From assembly GCF_000717055.1 (NCBI RefSeq), contig NZ_JNXI01000019.1:62001-126000 (forward strand): a stretch of 64,000 nt of DNA, given 5' to 3'. Shown one piece after another: positions 9,452 to 18,238 of this stretch; within the stretch, counting starts at the first letter, position 1; the number at the start of each line of letters is the position of its first letter. The stretch is from Streptomyces iakyrus. Its GTDB lineage: Bacteria; Actinomycetota; Actinomycetes; Streptomycetales; Streptomycetaceae. Made by a program: the position numbers and the translations under genes. The notes below the pieces were generated by a model. That model saw nothing but the letters and a program-made list of their open reading frames with translations. It searched no databases and was not told the origin of the DNA.

Positions 9452-9886
9452 ATGACGGGAATGGACGCGCGGGACACCGACCTGAAGAAGGAACTGGACG
9501 CCACCCTGCACGCACGCAGGGATCTGGGCGAGGACTACGAGTCGGCGCTGGTCGACTCGTTTCTGGAGAAGGTCGACCAGCGGATCGACGGCGCGGTGGA
9601 GCGCCGGGTGCGCCGGCAGCTCGCCGAGCAGCAGATGCAGACGGCCCGGGACTCGCGGTCGCCGAAGGCCACGGACTCCTGGGGCGAGCGGTTCGGCTTC
9701 GGGATCGTCTCGCTGGTCCTCGCGGTGCCGCTGTCGGCGATCGGCGGGGGCGTGGCCCGCCTGCCCGGGCTGCTCGTCGCCTGGGCGGGCATCGTCGGCG
9801 TCAACGTCGTGCAGGCGCTCCGCACCAACCCGGACCTCTTCGGCCGCCGCCGCAAGTCCTCCCAGGACCGGGACTGGGAGGACTGA
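9452..9886 (+). CDS. Small membrane protein with N-terminal coiled coil, function unknown
   Basis: 144 residues. The N-terminal half is charged and helical (DLKKELDATLHARRDLGEDY, LEKVDQRIDGAVERRVRRQL), suggesting a coiled coil facing the cytoplasm; two hydrophobic segments follow (GFGIVSLVLAVPLSAIGGG and LPGLLVAWAGIVGVNVVQA), then a basic tail. There is no ribosome site, but TACCGT at 9439-9444 ends 7 bases before the ATG, so a leaderless transcript is likely. Divergent from the RpiR regulator. I do not recognise a named family beyond conserved actinobacterial membrane proteins with a DUF-type layout. Confidence 0.75.
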   Translation: MTGMDARDTDLKKELDATLHARRDLGEDYESALVDSFLEKVDQRIDGAVERRVRRQLAEQQMQTARDSRSPKATDSWGERFGFGIVSLVLAVPLSAIGGGVARLPGLLVAWAGIVGVNVVQALRTNPDLFGRRRKSSQDRDWED

Positions 9887-9906
9887 ACGCCCCGTGCGGG
9901 CCGGTT

Positions 9907-10668
9907 TCACACCTGCCGCGTCGGCAGCGCGACGATCTGCCGCAGGTTGACCCGGCGCGGCCGGCTCGTCGCGTAGGCCACCAGGTCGGCCAGCTCCTCG
10001 GCGGACAGGGCGCCCACCACGTCGAGCATGCCCTCGACCTGCCGGGACAGTTCGGCGTCGGAGATGTGGGTGCGCAGCTCGCTCTCCACGAAGCCGGGCT
10101 CGATGTTGGTGACCCGGACGTCCCGCGGGCCGAACTCCCCGCGCAGGGCCTCCGACAGGTAGGTGACGGCCGCCTTGGTCGCGCCGTACACCGCGTAGTT
10201 CGGGAAGCTGACGTGCGCGGCGATGGACGAGATGTTCACGATGTCGGCCGTACGGCCGTCCGCGGCGGCGCTCACCAGGTCTCCGGTGAAGGCGCCGGTC
10301 ACCCGCAGCACTCCGGCGACGTTGGTGTCGAGCATCCGCTGCCACTCGTCGGCGCGCCGGGCGTCCATCGGGTGGGGCAGCATGACGCCGGCGCAGTTCA
10401 CGACCAGGTCGACGGTCCCGTACTCCGCGTGGACGCGGTCGGCCGCTTCGGCCACGGACGTCTCGTCGGTGACGTCCGCGGCGACGGCCAGGGCCTGCCC
10501 GCCATCGGCCCGGATCTTCCCGGCGATCGCCGTCAGCCGGTCCGCCCGCCGGGCCAGCAGGGCCACCCGGGCCCCGTGCGCGGCCAGCAGCACGGCTACG
10601 GCCTCGCCGATCCCGCTCGCGGCTCCGGTGACGACGGCGGTACGGCCGGCCAGGTTGTCGTACGACAT
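9907..10668 (-). CDS. SDR-family NAD(P)-dependent oxidoreductase
   Basis: 253-residue classical short-chain dehydrogenase/reductase. TGAASGIG at residues 14-21 binds the cofactor, an ARR pair after the second beta strand favours NADP, then NCAGV, NISSIA with the catalytic Ser, and YGATKA with the Tyr-Lys pair. The NIEPGFVESELRTH segment closes the cofactor site. Substrate is unknown. Divergent from the HTH regulator at 10816, and such SDR-regulator pairs are common in Streptomyces, so regulation by that neighbour is likely. ATG at 10668 has AGGGGG upstream. Confidence 0.9.
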   Translation of the reverse strand: MSYDNLAGRTAVVTGAASGIGEAVAVLLAAHGARVALLARRADRLTAIAGKIRADGGQALAVAADVTDETSVAEAADRVHAEYGTVDLVVNCAGVMLPHPMDARRADEWQRMLDTNVAGVLRVTGAFTGDLVSAAADGRTADIVNISSIAAHVSFPNYAVYGATKAAVTYLSEALRGEFGPRDVRVTNIEPGFVESELRTHISDAELSRQVEGMLDVVGALSAEELADLVAYATSRPRRVNLRQIVALPTRQV

Positions 10669-10815
10669 GGGATACCCCCTCGTGTGGCGGCCGGGGCGTT
10701 TCCCCGGGCCTCGGCCACCACCCTCGGCGGCTCCGGCCGCCCCACCCAGGGCTGCGCTCATCCTGGGTCCGGCAGTACCAGGTTCGCCGGGCCGGGGCGG
10801 CCTAGGCTCGGCCCC

Positions 10816-11682
10816 ATGGACGGAGAACTGGGAGACTTCCTGCGCTCGCGCCGCGCCCGGATCCGGCCGGAGGAGGTGGGGCTGCCCTCGTACGGCCGCC
10901 GCCGCGTCCCGGGTCTGCGCCGCGAGGAGGTGGCGCAGCTGGCCGGGGTGAGCGTCGACTACTACGTCCGCCTGGAACAGGGCAGGGGGCCCGGGGATCC
11001 CTGCCGGACCAAGTCCGGGGGTGTCTCGGACGCCGTGCTGGACGCGATCGCCCGGGTGCTGCGGCTGGACGAGGCCGAGCACGCGTATCTGCGGGCGGTG
11101 GCCCGGCCCCGCCGGCAGGACGGGCCCGGGTCCGGCGCCTCCCGGGTGCGCCCGGGTGTCCGGCTGCTCCTGGACGGCATGGACCGCAACCCCGCCTACG
11201 TCCTGGACCACCGCATGGAGGTCCTCGCCTGGAACGCCCTCGCCGACGCCGTGCTCGGCTTCAGCGGCCCGGGCGACCTCAGCCTGCCGCGCCGGCTCTT
11301 CCTCGACCCCGCCTCGCGTGAGCTCTATCCGGACTGGTCCGCGATCGCCGCCCAGACGGTCGCGCACCTCCGTCTTCAGGCGGGCCACCATCCCGGGGAC
11401 CCCGTCACGGGGGAACTCGTCGCCGGACTCACCCGGGCCAGCGAGGAGTTCCGGTGTCTGTGGGCCGACCACCTGGTCAAGCCCTGCGACCACGGCGTGA
11501 AAGTCCTGCGGCACCCGGTCGCGGGTCTGCTGACCCTCCCCTACGAGACCCTCACGATCCCGGCGGCCCCGGACCAGACGATCGTGGCCTACGCGCCCGA
11601 GCCGGGCTCGGAGACGGCGGAGCGCCTGGCGCTGCTGGGGAGCTGGTCCTCAGCCGTCCCCGAAGCCCCGGAACGTGCCTGA
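10816..11682 (+). CDS. XRE-type regulator with MmyB-like ligand domain
   Basis: 288 residues. N-terminal HTH (GLRREEVAQLAGVSVDYYVR, about residues 34-53) followed by LEQGRG, then a C-terminal MmyB-like region with LDGMDRNPAYVLDHRMEVLAWN and the RASEEFRCLWADH segment typical of the family. These regulators often control an adjacent SDR gene, here the divergent gene at 10668. TAGGCT at 10803-10808 lies 7 bases before the ATG without a ribosome site, so the mRNA is probably leaderless. A repeat CCTGG-N11-CCAGG at 10762-10782 lies between the two genes and could be its operator. Its 3' end overlaps the convergent gene by 33 bases. Confidence 0.88.
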   Translation: MDGELGDFLRSRRARIRPEEVGLPSYGRRRVPGLRREEVAQLAGVSVDYYVRLEQGRGPGDPCRTKSGGVSDAVLDAIARVLRLDEAEHAYLRAVARPRRQDGPGSGASRVRPGVRLLLDGMDRNPAYVLDHRMEVLAWNALADAVLGFSGPGDLSLPRRLFLDPASRELYPDWSAIAAQTVAHLRLQAGHHPGDPVTGELVAGLTRASEEFRCLWADHLVKPCDHGVKVLRHPVAGLLTLPYETLTIPAAPDQTIVAYAPEPGSETAERLALLGSWSSAVPEAPERA

Positions 11683-12072
11683 AGGGTCCGCGGCGTCGGC
11701 GTACTCGGCGAAGTCCATGTTGGCGATGCTCAGGTTGGCGGACATCTCCGGGTACCAGCGGACCGGGACGCGGAAGGTCCGCCCCGGCTCCGTGAAGAGG
11801 TCGACGGCCAGGAGCGGGTGCTCCGGTCCTGCCAGGGCCGTCGCGTCGGCGAGGAAGACCTCGCAGATCCGCTCGTCCTCCCCGGCGGCCGACTCCTCGG
11901 CGAGCAAATCCTGAATGCCGGCGCCGGCGAACCGGGGATCGCTGACGCGGGTGGCGCACGGATGCTCGTCGGCCCCGTCGAGAGCGGCGCACAGCGCCTC
12001 CCACGCCGCGCCGTCGCCGAAGTCGGTGCGCAGCACGAGCGTGGTCAGGTCGTGAGGCTGAGGCAGTGGCAT
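11650..12072 (-). CDS. DUF6924-like hypothetical protein
   Basis: 140 residues, soluble and acidic. The opening LTTLVLRTDFGDGAAWEALC and the later EERICEVFLAD-like and YPEMSANLSIANMDFAEYA segments resemble a widespread actinobacterial family of unknown function (I believe DUF6924). ATG at 12072 was chosen because family-like sequence starts there; the frame stays open further upstream but would run into a strong hairpin. Convergent with the XRE/MmyB gene, overlapping its last 33 bases. No catalytic motif is evident. Confidence 0.7.
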   Translation of the reverse strand: MPLPQPHDLTTLVLRTDFGDGAAWEALCAALDGADEHPCATRVSDPRFAGAGIQDLLAEESAAGEDERICEVFLADATALAGPEHPLLAVDLFTEPGRTFRVPVRWYPEMSANLSIANMDFAEYADAADPSGTFRGFGDG

Positions 12073-12133
12073 GGCGGGGATCCTGCCATCCGCCACTGAC
12101 GGCCCGGCGGCCGGAGGGCCGGGAAGGTGAATG

Positions 12134-12188
12134 CGCGGGGACCGCCGCACCCCCGTGACCGGGGGGCGGGACGACGGCGGTCCCCGCG
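12134..12188. terminator. Long GC-rich nested hairpin between two minus-strand genes
   Basis: A perfect 14-bp inverted repeat, CGCGGGGACCGCCG at 12134-12147 and CGGCGGTCCCCGCG at 12175-12188, encloses a second small stem CCCCCG-tgac-CGGGGG. It lies 268 bases after the CBS stop codon and 62 bases before the start of the DUF6924-like gene, so it may end CBS readthrough or form the 5' leader of the downstream gene. There is no T-tract. The rest of 12073-12455 holds no credible gene. Confidence 0.5.
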
Positions 12189-12455
12189 AAGGACGCGGGC
12201 CCGGTCAGGGCCGGGCGTGCGCGTCCATGGCGTCCGTGGAGGTCCGGGAGCCGCTCCGGAGGTCCTGTGACGCCGTTCGGCGCCGGCCGGGGCGGGGAGC
12301 CGCTCCCGCCCTGCCGACACCCACCAATGTGCAGGACGCGTGTTAAGCGGGTGCTGCGCCGACGTGACACCCGCGTACCGGTTCCGCGACGTCCGCGAAG
12401 ATCACGGACGCCGCAAGTTCACCCGTTTCACGGGCGGTTCACCGGAAGTTGGCCG

Positions 12456-13844
12456 TCACTTACCCGTGCGGGCGAGGAAGGACAGCAGGTCCTGCCGGCT
12501 GACCACACCGGTCGGCTTGCCCTCGACGAGGACGATCGCCGCGTCGGCCTTGCCCAGCACGGCCATCAGGTCGGCGACGGGTTCGCCGGAGCCGACCTGG
12601 GGAAGCGGGCCGGACATGTGCTTCTCCAGCGGGTCCTCCAGCGAGGCACTCTTGCTGAACAGCGCGTCCAGCAGCTCGCGTTCGACGACGGAGCCGACGA
12701 CCTCGGCCGCCATCACGTCGGGGTGGCCGGCGCCCGGCTTGACGACCGGCATCTGCGAGACGCCGTACTCGCGCAGCACGTCGATGGCCTGACCGACCGT
12801 CTCCTCCGGGTGCATGTGGACGAGGGAGGGCATGCGGTCGCCCTCCTTGTCGGCGAGGACGTCGGCGACGCGGGCGCTCGGGCCCGTGTCCTCCAGGAAG
12901 CCGTAGTCGGCCATCCACTCGTCGTTGAAGATCTTGCTGAGGTAGCCGCGGCCGCTGTCCGGCAGCAGCACCACCACGACGTCGTCCTCGCCGAGCCGCG
13001 CGGCGACCTCCAGCGCGGCCACGACGGCCATGCCGCAGGAGCCGCCGACGAGCAGGCCCTCCTCCTTGGCGAGGCGGCGGGTCATCTGGAAGGAGTCCTT
13101 GTCGGACACGGCGACGATCTCGTCCGCGACGGTCCGGTCGTAGGCGGTCGGCCAGAAGTCCTCACCGACGCCCTCGACGAGGTAGGGCCGGCCGGAACCG
13201 CCGGAGTAGACGGAGCCCTCCGGATCGGCGCCGATGATCTTGACCTTGCCGTCGCTGGCCTCCTTCAGATAGCGGCCGGTCCCGGAGATCGTGCCGCCGG
13301 TGCCCACGCCCGCCACGAAGTGGGTGATCTTCCCCTCCGTCTGCTCCCACAGCTCGGGGCCGGTCGAGTGGTAGTGGGAGAGCGGGTTGTTGGGGTTGGA
13401 GTACTGGTCGGGCTTCCAGGCTCCGGGCGTCTCACGGACCAGCCGGTCGGAGACGTTGTAGTAGGAGTCCGGGTGCTCGGGGTCGACGGCGGTCGGGCAC
13501 ACCACGACCTCGGCGCCGTACGCGCGCAGCACGTTGATCTTGTCGGTGCTCACCTTGTCGGGGCACACGAAGATGCACTTGTACCCCTTCTGCTGGGCGA
13601 CGATGGCGAGCCCGACGCCGGTGTTGCCGCTGGTCGGCTCCACGATCGTGCCGCCGGGCTTGAGCGCGCCGCTCTCCTCCGCCGCCTCGATCATGCGCAG
13701 GGCGATGCGGTCCTTCACCGAGCCGCCGGGGTTGAAGTACTCCACCTTGGCCAGGACGGTCGCCCTGATGCCCTTGGTCACGCTGTTGAGCTTCACCAGC
13801 GGGGTGTTGCCGACGAGGCTGATCATCGAGTCGTGAAATTGCAC
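12456..13844 (-). CDS. cbs: Cystathionine beta-synthase
   Basis: 462 residues, the usual size for actinobacterial CBS. It condenses serine with homocysteine to cystathionine (reverse transsulfuration). PLP-binding lysine in PGGSVKDR (Lys44), the EPTSGNTGVGLA loop, GTGGTISGTGRYLKE phosphate-binding glycine loop and the GLLVGGSCGMAV segment are all present. A C-terminal pair of CBS domains spans about 335-462, implying regulation by an adenosyl ligand. The GTG at 13844 was chosen because GGAG lies 8 bases upstream and the family starts at the QFHDS segment; a longer frame to 13928 would add basic sequence not seen in the family. Confidence 0.93.
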   Translation of the reverse strand: MQFHDSMISLVGNTPLVKLNSVTKGIRATVLAKVEYFNPGGSVKDRIALRMIEAAEESGALKPGGTIVEPTSGNTGVGLAIVAQQKGYKCIFVCPDKVSTDKINVLRAYGAEVVVCPTAVDPEHPDSYYNVSDRLVRETPGAWKPDQYSNPNNPLSHYHSTGPELWEQTEGKITHFVAGVGTGGTISGTGRYLKEASDGKVKIIGADPEGSVYSGGSGRPYLVEGVGEDFWPTAYDRTVADEIVAVSDKDSFQMTRRLAKEEGLLVGGSCGMAVVAALEVAARLGEDDVVVVLLPDSGRGYLSKIFNDEWMADYGFLEDTGPSARVADVLADKEGDRMPSLVHMHPEETVGQAIDVLREYGVSQMPVVKPGAGHPDVMAAEVVGSVVERELLDALFSKSASLEDPLEKHMSGPLPQVGSGEPVADLMAVLGKADAAIVLVEGKPTGVVSRQDLLSFLARTGK

Positions 13845-14003
13845 CGTTGTCTCCGGATGCCGCAAAAGATTCGGTCGTAGTGGTGCCGCCAGCCTATGAC
13901 TTCGCCGTCGCCCGTGACGGTCGTTCACTCCCCGTTGAGATTGGGCGACGGGCTGTACGGGGCAAGCACTGGGTGTACGGGTTCGAGGAGGTGGCGGCGA
14001 CGC

Positions 14004-15029
14004 ATGACGAGCATGTCGAGGGCGAGGGTGGCCCGGCGGATCGCGGCCGGCGCGGCCTATGGCGGCGGCGGGATCGGTCTGGCCGGAGCGGCCACCGTGG
14101 GTCTGGTGCTGGCGGAGGTGCAGCTGGCGCGGCGCCGGGTGAGCAACGGCACGTCACCGCACGTGCCGCACGCGGACGGTCTGTACGGCCGGATGTACGC
14201 CGGTCCGGCCGAGGCACCGCTGAGGCTGACGATGCTGGGCGACTCCACGGCCGCGGGCCAGGGCGTGCACCGCGGCGGGCAGACGCCGGGGGCGCTCCTG
14301 GCGTCGGGGCTCGCGGCGCTGGCCGAACGCCCGGTGGAGCTGCGCACGGTGGCGACGCCGGGTGCCTGCTCGGACGACCTGGACCGCCAGGTGGCCCTGG
14401 TGCTGGCCGACCCCGGTCCCGTGCCGGACATCTGCGTGATCATGGTCGGCGCGAACGACGTCACCCACCGCATGCCCCCGACGCGCTCGGTCCGCCATCT
14501 GGCCTCGGCGGTCCGCCGGCTGCGCACGGCCGGTGCGGAGGTCGTGGTCGGCACCTGCCCCGACCTCGGAACGATCGAGCCGGTGCGGCAGCCCTTGCGG
14601 TGGCTCGCCCGACGGGCCTCACGCCAGCTGGCGGCCGCCCAGACGATCGGAGTCGTCGAACAGGGCGGCCGCACCGTGTCGCTGGGCGACCTGCTGGGCC
14701 CCGAGTTCGCCGAGAACCCGCGCGAGCTGTTCGGCCCGGACAGCTACCACCCGTCCGCCGAGGGCTACGCGACGGCGGCGATGGCGGTGCTGCCGACCGT
14801 CTGCGCGTCCCTGGGTCTGTGGCCCGCGGAGGAGGAGCGCCCCGACGCCTCCCGCCGCGAGGGTTTCCTGCCGGTGGCGCGGGCGGCGGCGGAGGCCGCC
14901 TCGGAAGCGGGCACGGAGGTCGCGGCGGCGATGCCGAGCGGTCCGCGCGGACCATGGGCGCTGCTGAAGCGCCGGCGGCGCAGGCGGGTACCCGAGCAGG
15001 AGCCGGCCCCCGCGACTCCCACGAACTAG
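14004..15029 (+). CDS. SGNH/GDSL-type esterase
   Basis: 341 residues. N-terminal hydrophobic anchor (GGGGIGLAGAATVGLVLAEV, about 17-36) suggests membrane attachment with the catalytic domain outside. Block I LTMLGDSTAAGQGV holds the nucleophile Ser, VGANDVTH is block III, and DSYHPSAEGYATAA holds the Asp-His pair. The 341-residue length includes an Arg-rich C-terminal tail (KRRRRRRVP). Substrate unknown; relatives include lipases and acyl esterases. Divergent from cbs and followed by the thiolase on the same strand. ATG at 14004 follows GGAGG at somewhat long spacing; ATG at 14013 is possible. Confidence 0.88.
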   Translation: MTSMSRARVARRIAAGAAYGGGGIGLAGAATVGLVLAEVQLARRRVSNGTSPHVPHADGLYGRMYAGPAEAPLRLTMLGDSTAAGQGVHRGGQTPGALLASGLAALAERPVELRTVATPGACSDDLDRQVALVLADPGPVPDICVIMVGANDVTHRMPPTRSVRHLASAVRRLRTAGAEVVVGTCPDLGTIEPVRQPLRWLARRASRQLAAAQTIGVVEQGGRTVSLGDLLGPEFAENPRELFGPDSYHPSAEGYATAAMAVLPTVCASLGLWPAEEERPDASRREGFLPVARAAAEAASEAGTEVAAAMPSGPRGPWALLKRRRRRRVPEQEPAPATPTN

Positions 15030-15041
15030 GAGCAGACAAAG

Positions 15042-15112
15042 CAAGCGCTTGGAAACTGCGGCCAGGGTCACACCGCGACACCAGTGACCCAGCGCATACG
15101 TACGGGTAACTT
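15042..15112 (+). promoter_or_regulatory. Putative thiolase promoter with two inverted repeats
   Basis: GTGACC (15084-15089) and TAACTT (15107-15112) are 17 bases apart and 46 bases before the thiolase start. The inverted repeat GGGTCAC/GTGACCC (15065-15071, 15084-15090) overlaps the -35 box. Further upstream CAAGCGCTTG (15042-15051) is a perfect 10-bp palindrome of a kind I associate with fatty-acid-catabolism operators in Streptomyces; that association is from memory. Confidence 0.5.
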
Positions 15113-15157
15113 CCCAGACAGCCCAAGCAGACCACCCGGTACGTCAATGGAGCCGTG

Positions 15158-16378
15158 ATGCCCGAAGCCGTGATCGTCTCAGCCGCCCGCTCCCCCATCG
15201 GCCGCGCCTTCAAGGGCTCCCTGAAGGACGTGCGACCGGACGACCTGACCGCCACGATCATCCAGGCCGCACTGGCCAAGGTCCCCGGGCTCGACCCGAG
15301 GGACATCGACGACCTGATGCTCGGCTGCGGCCTGCCCGGTGGCGAGCAGGGCCACAACCTCGGCCGTGTCGTCGCCGTGCAGATGGGCATGGACCACCTT
15401 CCGGGCTGCACCATCACCCGGTACTGCTCCTCCTCCCTGCAGACCTCCCGGATGGCCCTGCACGCCATCAAGGCCGGTGAGGGCGACGTCTTCATCTCGG
15501 CCGGCGTCGAGACGGTCTCCCGCTACGCCAAGGGCAACTCCGACAGCCTTCCGGACACGCACAACCCCCTCTTCGCCGACGCCGAGGCCCGCACCGCCGC
15601 GGTCGCCGAGTCCGAGGGCTCGACCTGGCACGACCCGCGCGAGGACGGCCTGCTGCCCGACCCGTACATCGCGATGGGCCAGACCGCCGAGAACCTGGCC
15701 CGAGTCAAGGGCGTCACCCGCCAGGACATGGACGAGTTCGGCGTCCGCTCGCAGAACCTCGCCGAAGAGGCCATCAAGAACGGCTTCTGGGAGCGCGAAA
15801 TCACCCCGGTGACCCTCCCCGACGGCACGGTCGTCTCCAAGGACGACGGCCCCCGCGCCGGCGTCACCCTGGAGGGCGTGCAGGGCCTCAAGCCGGTCTT
15901 CCGCCCCGACGGCATGGTCACGGCCGCCAACTGCTGCCCGCTGAACGACGGCGCCGCGGCCCTCGTGATCATGTCCGACACCAAGGCCCGCGAGCTCGGC
16001 CTCACCCCGCTCGCCCGGATCGTGTCGACCGGCGTCTCCGGTCTGTCGCCCGAGATCATGGGCCTCGGCCCGGTGGAGGCCAGCAAGCAGGCCCTCGGCC
16101 GCGCCGGGCTGACCATCGACGACATCGACCTGGTCGAGATCAACGAGGCGTTCGCCGCCCAGGTGATCCCCTCCTACCGCGACCTGGGCATCCCGCTGGA
16201 GAAGCTGAACGTCAACGGCGGTGCCATCGCCGTCGGCCACCCCTTCGGCATGACCGGCGCCCGCATCACCACCACGCTCATCAACTCCCTGCAGTTCCAC
16301 GACAAGCAGTTCGGTCTGGAGACGATGTGCGTCGGCGGCGGCCAGGGCATGGCCATGGTCATCGAGCGCCTCAGCTGA
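15158..16378 (+). CDS. Acetyl-CoA C-acetyltransferase (thiolase)
   Basis: 406-residue thiolase-family enzyme that condenses or cleaves acyl-CoA with CoA. Acylation Cys90 is in RYCSSSLQ, His361 in [10 protein letters not shown] and Cys391 in [11 protein letters not shown], the complete catalytic set. The NEAFAAQ motif is also present. ATG at 15158 was preferred over the GTG at 15155 because GGAG has 5-base spacing to it. No beta-oxidation partner lies next to it. The upstream palindrome and downstream strong terminator mark it as a single-gene unit. Confidence 0.93.
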   Translation: MPEAVIVSAARSPIGRAFKGSLKDVRPDDLTATIIQAALAKVPGLDPRDIDDLMLGCGLPGGEQGHNLGRVVAVQMGMDHLPGCTITRYCSSSLQTSRMALHAIKAGEGDVFISAGVETVSRYAKGNSDSLPDTHNPLFADAEARTAAVAESEGSTWHDPREDGLLPDPYIAMGQTAENLARVKGVTRQDMDEFGVRSQNLAEEAIKNGFWEREITPVTLPDGTVVSKDDGPRAGVTLEGVQGLKPVFRPDGMVTAANCCPLNDGAAALVIMSDTKARELGLTPLARIVSTGVSGLSPEIMGLGPVEASKQALGRAGLTIDDIDLVEINEAFAAQVIPSYRDLGIPLEKLNVNGGAIAVGHPFGMTGARITTTLINSLQFHDKQFGLETMCVGGGQGMAMVIERLS

Positions 16379-16420
16379 GCGGCGCACCGTAGCCGCCATA
16401 GCACCCGCTGTGAGCTCCCG

Positions 16421-16460
16421 GCCCAGAACCCTGGAAACACCAGGGTTCTGGGCTGTTTTG
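16421..16460 (+). terminator. Rho-independent terminator of the thiolase gene
   Basis: Perfect 14-bp stem GCCCAGAACCCTGG / CCAGGGTTCTGGGC with a 5-base loop aaaca, followed by TGTTTTG. It starts 43 bases after the thiolase stop codon. Confidence 0.9.
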
Positions 16461-16651
16461 TGATCCAATCTCCCCCAGGATGTGACCTATCTCCCTCCGT
16501 CAGGGGAGAACCCCAGGTCACAGCAGCCCCACCCCCTCTCCCGACACCGAAGCCCTGTCCGTTTCGTGACCTTACGCACTGACAGCTGGTTAGTCCGCCC
16601 TTCAAGCTGATGTAGGAAGTCGGGGGTCGACTTTGAACCGGGAGTACGTCA

Positions 16652-17434
16652 GTGAGCGCCATGCCGATCGCGTTGCTGGTCACCACGGCCGCCACGGGCG
16701 CCGTGGGCGTCGCCGTCCTGCGCACCGTCCTGCAGCTGCGCCGACAGGTCGCGGCCCTGCACACCGCGCTGGCCGAGAGCCGCGCCGCCACCACCCGTGC
16801 GCTGCTGCCCGCCGCTCGTACCACTGCCGACACCGATGAGATACGTGCCGCCGTGGCGGCAGCGCTCGCCGAGGAGCGGGAGCGGGAGCTCGCCGAGGCG
16901 CGGGCGTTCTGGGCCGCCCAGGAGGCCCGTGACGCCTCCGACGCGCCCTCCCTGCTGGGCCTGCCCGAGGTCGATCTGTTCCTGCCCCGTCAGGCGGATT
17001 TCGCGGGTCTGGAGCCGGTGTCCGAGCCCGGTGCTGAGGCCGAGGAGCCGGCCGCCGAGTCCCCGGAGCTGGCCGCGGCCCGCCGCCGCCACCCCTCCCA
17101 CCCGGACTTCGTGCCGACGCAGTCGCCGGTCGTCAACGACCACGAGCGCACCGTCGCCACCCTGGAGGAGCTGGCCTCCTCCCGCGTCGAGCTGACGGAC
17201 GTCCGCCCCGGCCCGCTGGGCACCCTGGACGTCTACGTGTTCGCCGACGGCACGACCCTGTGCATGACCCCGGGCCACCGCGAGACGGCCGAACACCTCG
17301 CCGCTGCTCTGCGCACCGGCAAGACCCCGGTCCTCCTGGGCGGCTCCGGCATCTCCGGCGCCTACACCCTGACGTTCGAGTGCGGCGAGGAGAACGTCTA
17401 CATCCTGGCGGACCGAGTGATCGCGTCCCTGTAG
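16652..17434 (+). CDS. Hypothetical protein with N-terminal membrane anchor
   Basis: 260 residues. A single hydrophobic segment ([20 protein letters not shown]) is followed by an Ala/Glu-rich helical stretch ([20 protein letters not shown]), a linker and a C-terminal domain of about 100 residues ending in [17 protein letters not shown]. The C-terminal part ([20 protein letters not shown]) looks like a compact alpha/beta fold, but I cannot name it. GTG at 16652 has GGGAG 7 bases upstream; ATG at 16661 is an alternative. A hairpin-forming repeat GTGACCT/AGGTCAC (16482-16521) lies upstream, in the 190-base gap after the thiolase terminator. Confidence 0.7.
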   Translation: MSAMPIALLVTTAATGAVGVAVLRTVLQLRRQVAALHTALAESRAATTRALLPAARTTADTDEIRAAVAAALAEERERELAEARAFWAAQEARDASDAPSLLGLPEVDLFLPRQADFAGLEPVSEPGAEAEEPAAESPELAAARRRHPSHPDFVPTQSPVVNDHERTVATLEELASSRVELTDVRPGPLGTLDVYVFADGTTLCMTPGHRETAEHLAAALRTGKTPVLLGGSGISGAYTLTFECGEENVYILADRVIASL

Positions 17435-17490
17435 TCAGGGGCGCGGGGCTGTATCGATATGCGGCTCCGCCGCGCGGGCGCGAGCAACCA
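17435..17490. repeat. REP-like Streptomyces intergenic element
   Basis: Directly after a stop codon: GGGGCGCGGGGCTGTATCGA followed by TATGCGGCTCCGCCGCG, containing a small stem GCGGC-tcc-GCCGC. I recognise this phrase as one that recurs downstream of many Streptomyces genes. It may act as a weak bidirectional terminator between the convergent genes at 17434 and 17518. Confidence 0.6.
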
Positions 17491-17517
17491 CACGAAACCC
17501 GCACCCGCAAACGTCGT

Positions 17518-17823
17518 TCAGACCCCCGCCCGCTTCTGCGCCTCCTCCACCAACGTCACCGCTTCCTCGACGTCGGCGTCACCGGGAATCACAACGGCCA
17601 GATCATGCCCGGCCACGGTGATCTGATCTGCCGCTGCAAACATCCCCGCATCCGGCATCTCCCGGGGCTCAACGCCCTCGAGGACCTGCGCCCTCCGGGC
17701 CAGCTCCCTGGCCAGCTCCAGAGCCTCGGCGGCAGCTCCCCGCTGCAACCGGCTCTGGGGCGCGGCCCTCAAACGATCGGCGAAGTGTTCCACCGCACGG
17801 GTCAGAGGCGTCGTATCAACCAC
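17518..17823 (-). CDS. Small hypothetical protein
   Basis: 101 residues, soluble, mostly helical (VEHFADRLRAAPQSRLQRGA, EALELARELARRAQVLEGV). The C-terminal part (FAAADQITVAGHDLAVVIP) alternates beta-like residues, then ends in a short helix. No known motif. GTG at 17823 has no ribosome site, but TACGCT (17835-17830) ends 6 bases upstream, as in leaderless Streptomyces genes; the frame upstream of this (to 17871) would run through that promoter. Similar proteins of unknown function occur widely in streptomycetes, from memory. Confidence 0.7.
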   Translation of the reverse strand: MVDTTPLTRAVEHFADRLRAAPQSRLQRGAAAEALELARELARRAQVLEGVEPREMPDAGMFAAADQITVAGHDLAVVIPGDADVEEAVTLVEEAQKRAGV

Positions 17824-17924
17824 GCCGCGAGCGTACGCGTCGCACCGGGACTGTTGCCAACGGGCGAACACTCAGGCACGGTGACCTGAAGGACCGGCTT
17901 ACATCCCAGCGTCCGGAGGCGCCG

Positions 17925-18155
17925 ATGTCCCAAGTCTTCTCCGAAGAGACCCATCGCAACATGCTCGCCCGCATTCCGCACTGCACCGGTCGTGAGATCT
18001 CCGACTGGTTGCGGACCGTCGAGGACGGCCCGTCACTCTTCCGCTTCGAGGAAAAAGTCAGCTGGCTCCGGCACGAACACAACCTTGCGTACGGCCACGC
18101 CAAGGCGATCATCCACGAGTACGACCTGAGGAGGGCCGCGCGCAAACTGCTCTAG
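17925..18155 (+). CDS. DUF4287-type small protein
   Basis: 76 residues. The pattern TGREISDWLRTVEDG ... FRFEEKVSWLRHEHNLAYGHAKAIIHEYDLRR matches the short DUF4287 family, helix-rich proteins of unknown function that usually carry the LxxxHxxxxGhA sequence seen here. GGAGG stands 5 bases before the ATG. Convergent with the Bax inhibitor family gene, with a terminator hairpin between them. Confidence 0.85.
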   Translation: MSQVFSEETHRNMLARIPHCTGREISDWLRTVEDGPSLFRFEEKVSWLRHEHNLAYGHAKAIIHEYDLRRAARKLL

Positions 18156-18190
18156 GCGCGCACCGCTCCGGGCCCGTACGCCTGGACGAC

Positions 18191-18220
18191 GAAGGGCCCC
18201 GGCCGGAGCCGGGGCCCTTC
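18191..18220. terminator. Bidirectional hairpin terminator
   Basis: Perfect 13-bp stem GAAGGGCCCCGGC / GCCGGGGCCCTTC with loop cgga, between the convergent genes ending at 18155 and 18239. No T-tract on either strand. Confidence 0.8.
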
Positions 18221-18238
18221 GCGCTACGACCGCAGAAA

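Noticed and set aside
12267..13880. 537-codon plus-strand frame over cystathionine beta-synthase
   Set aside because: Mirror frame of a well-supported gene; no domain recognisable and no ribosome site.
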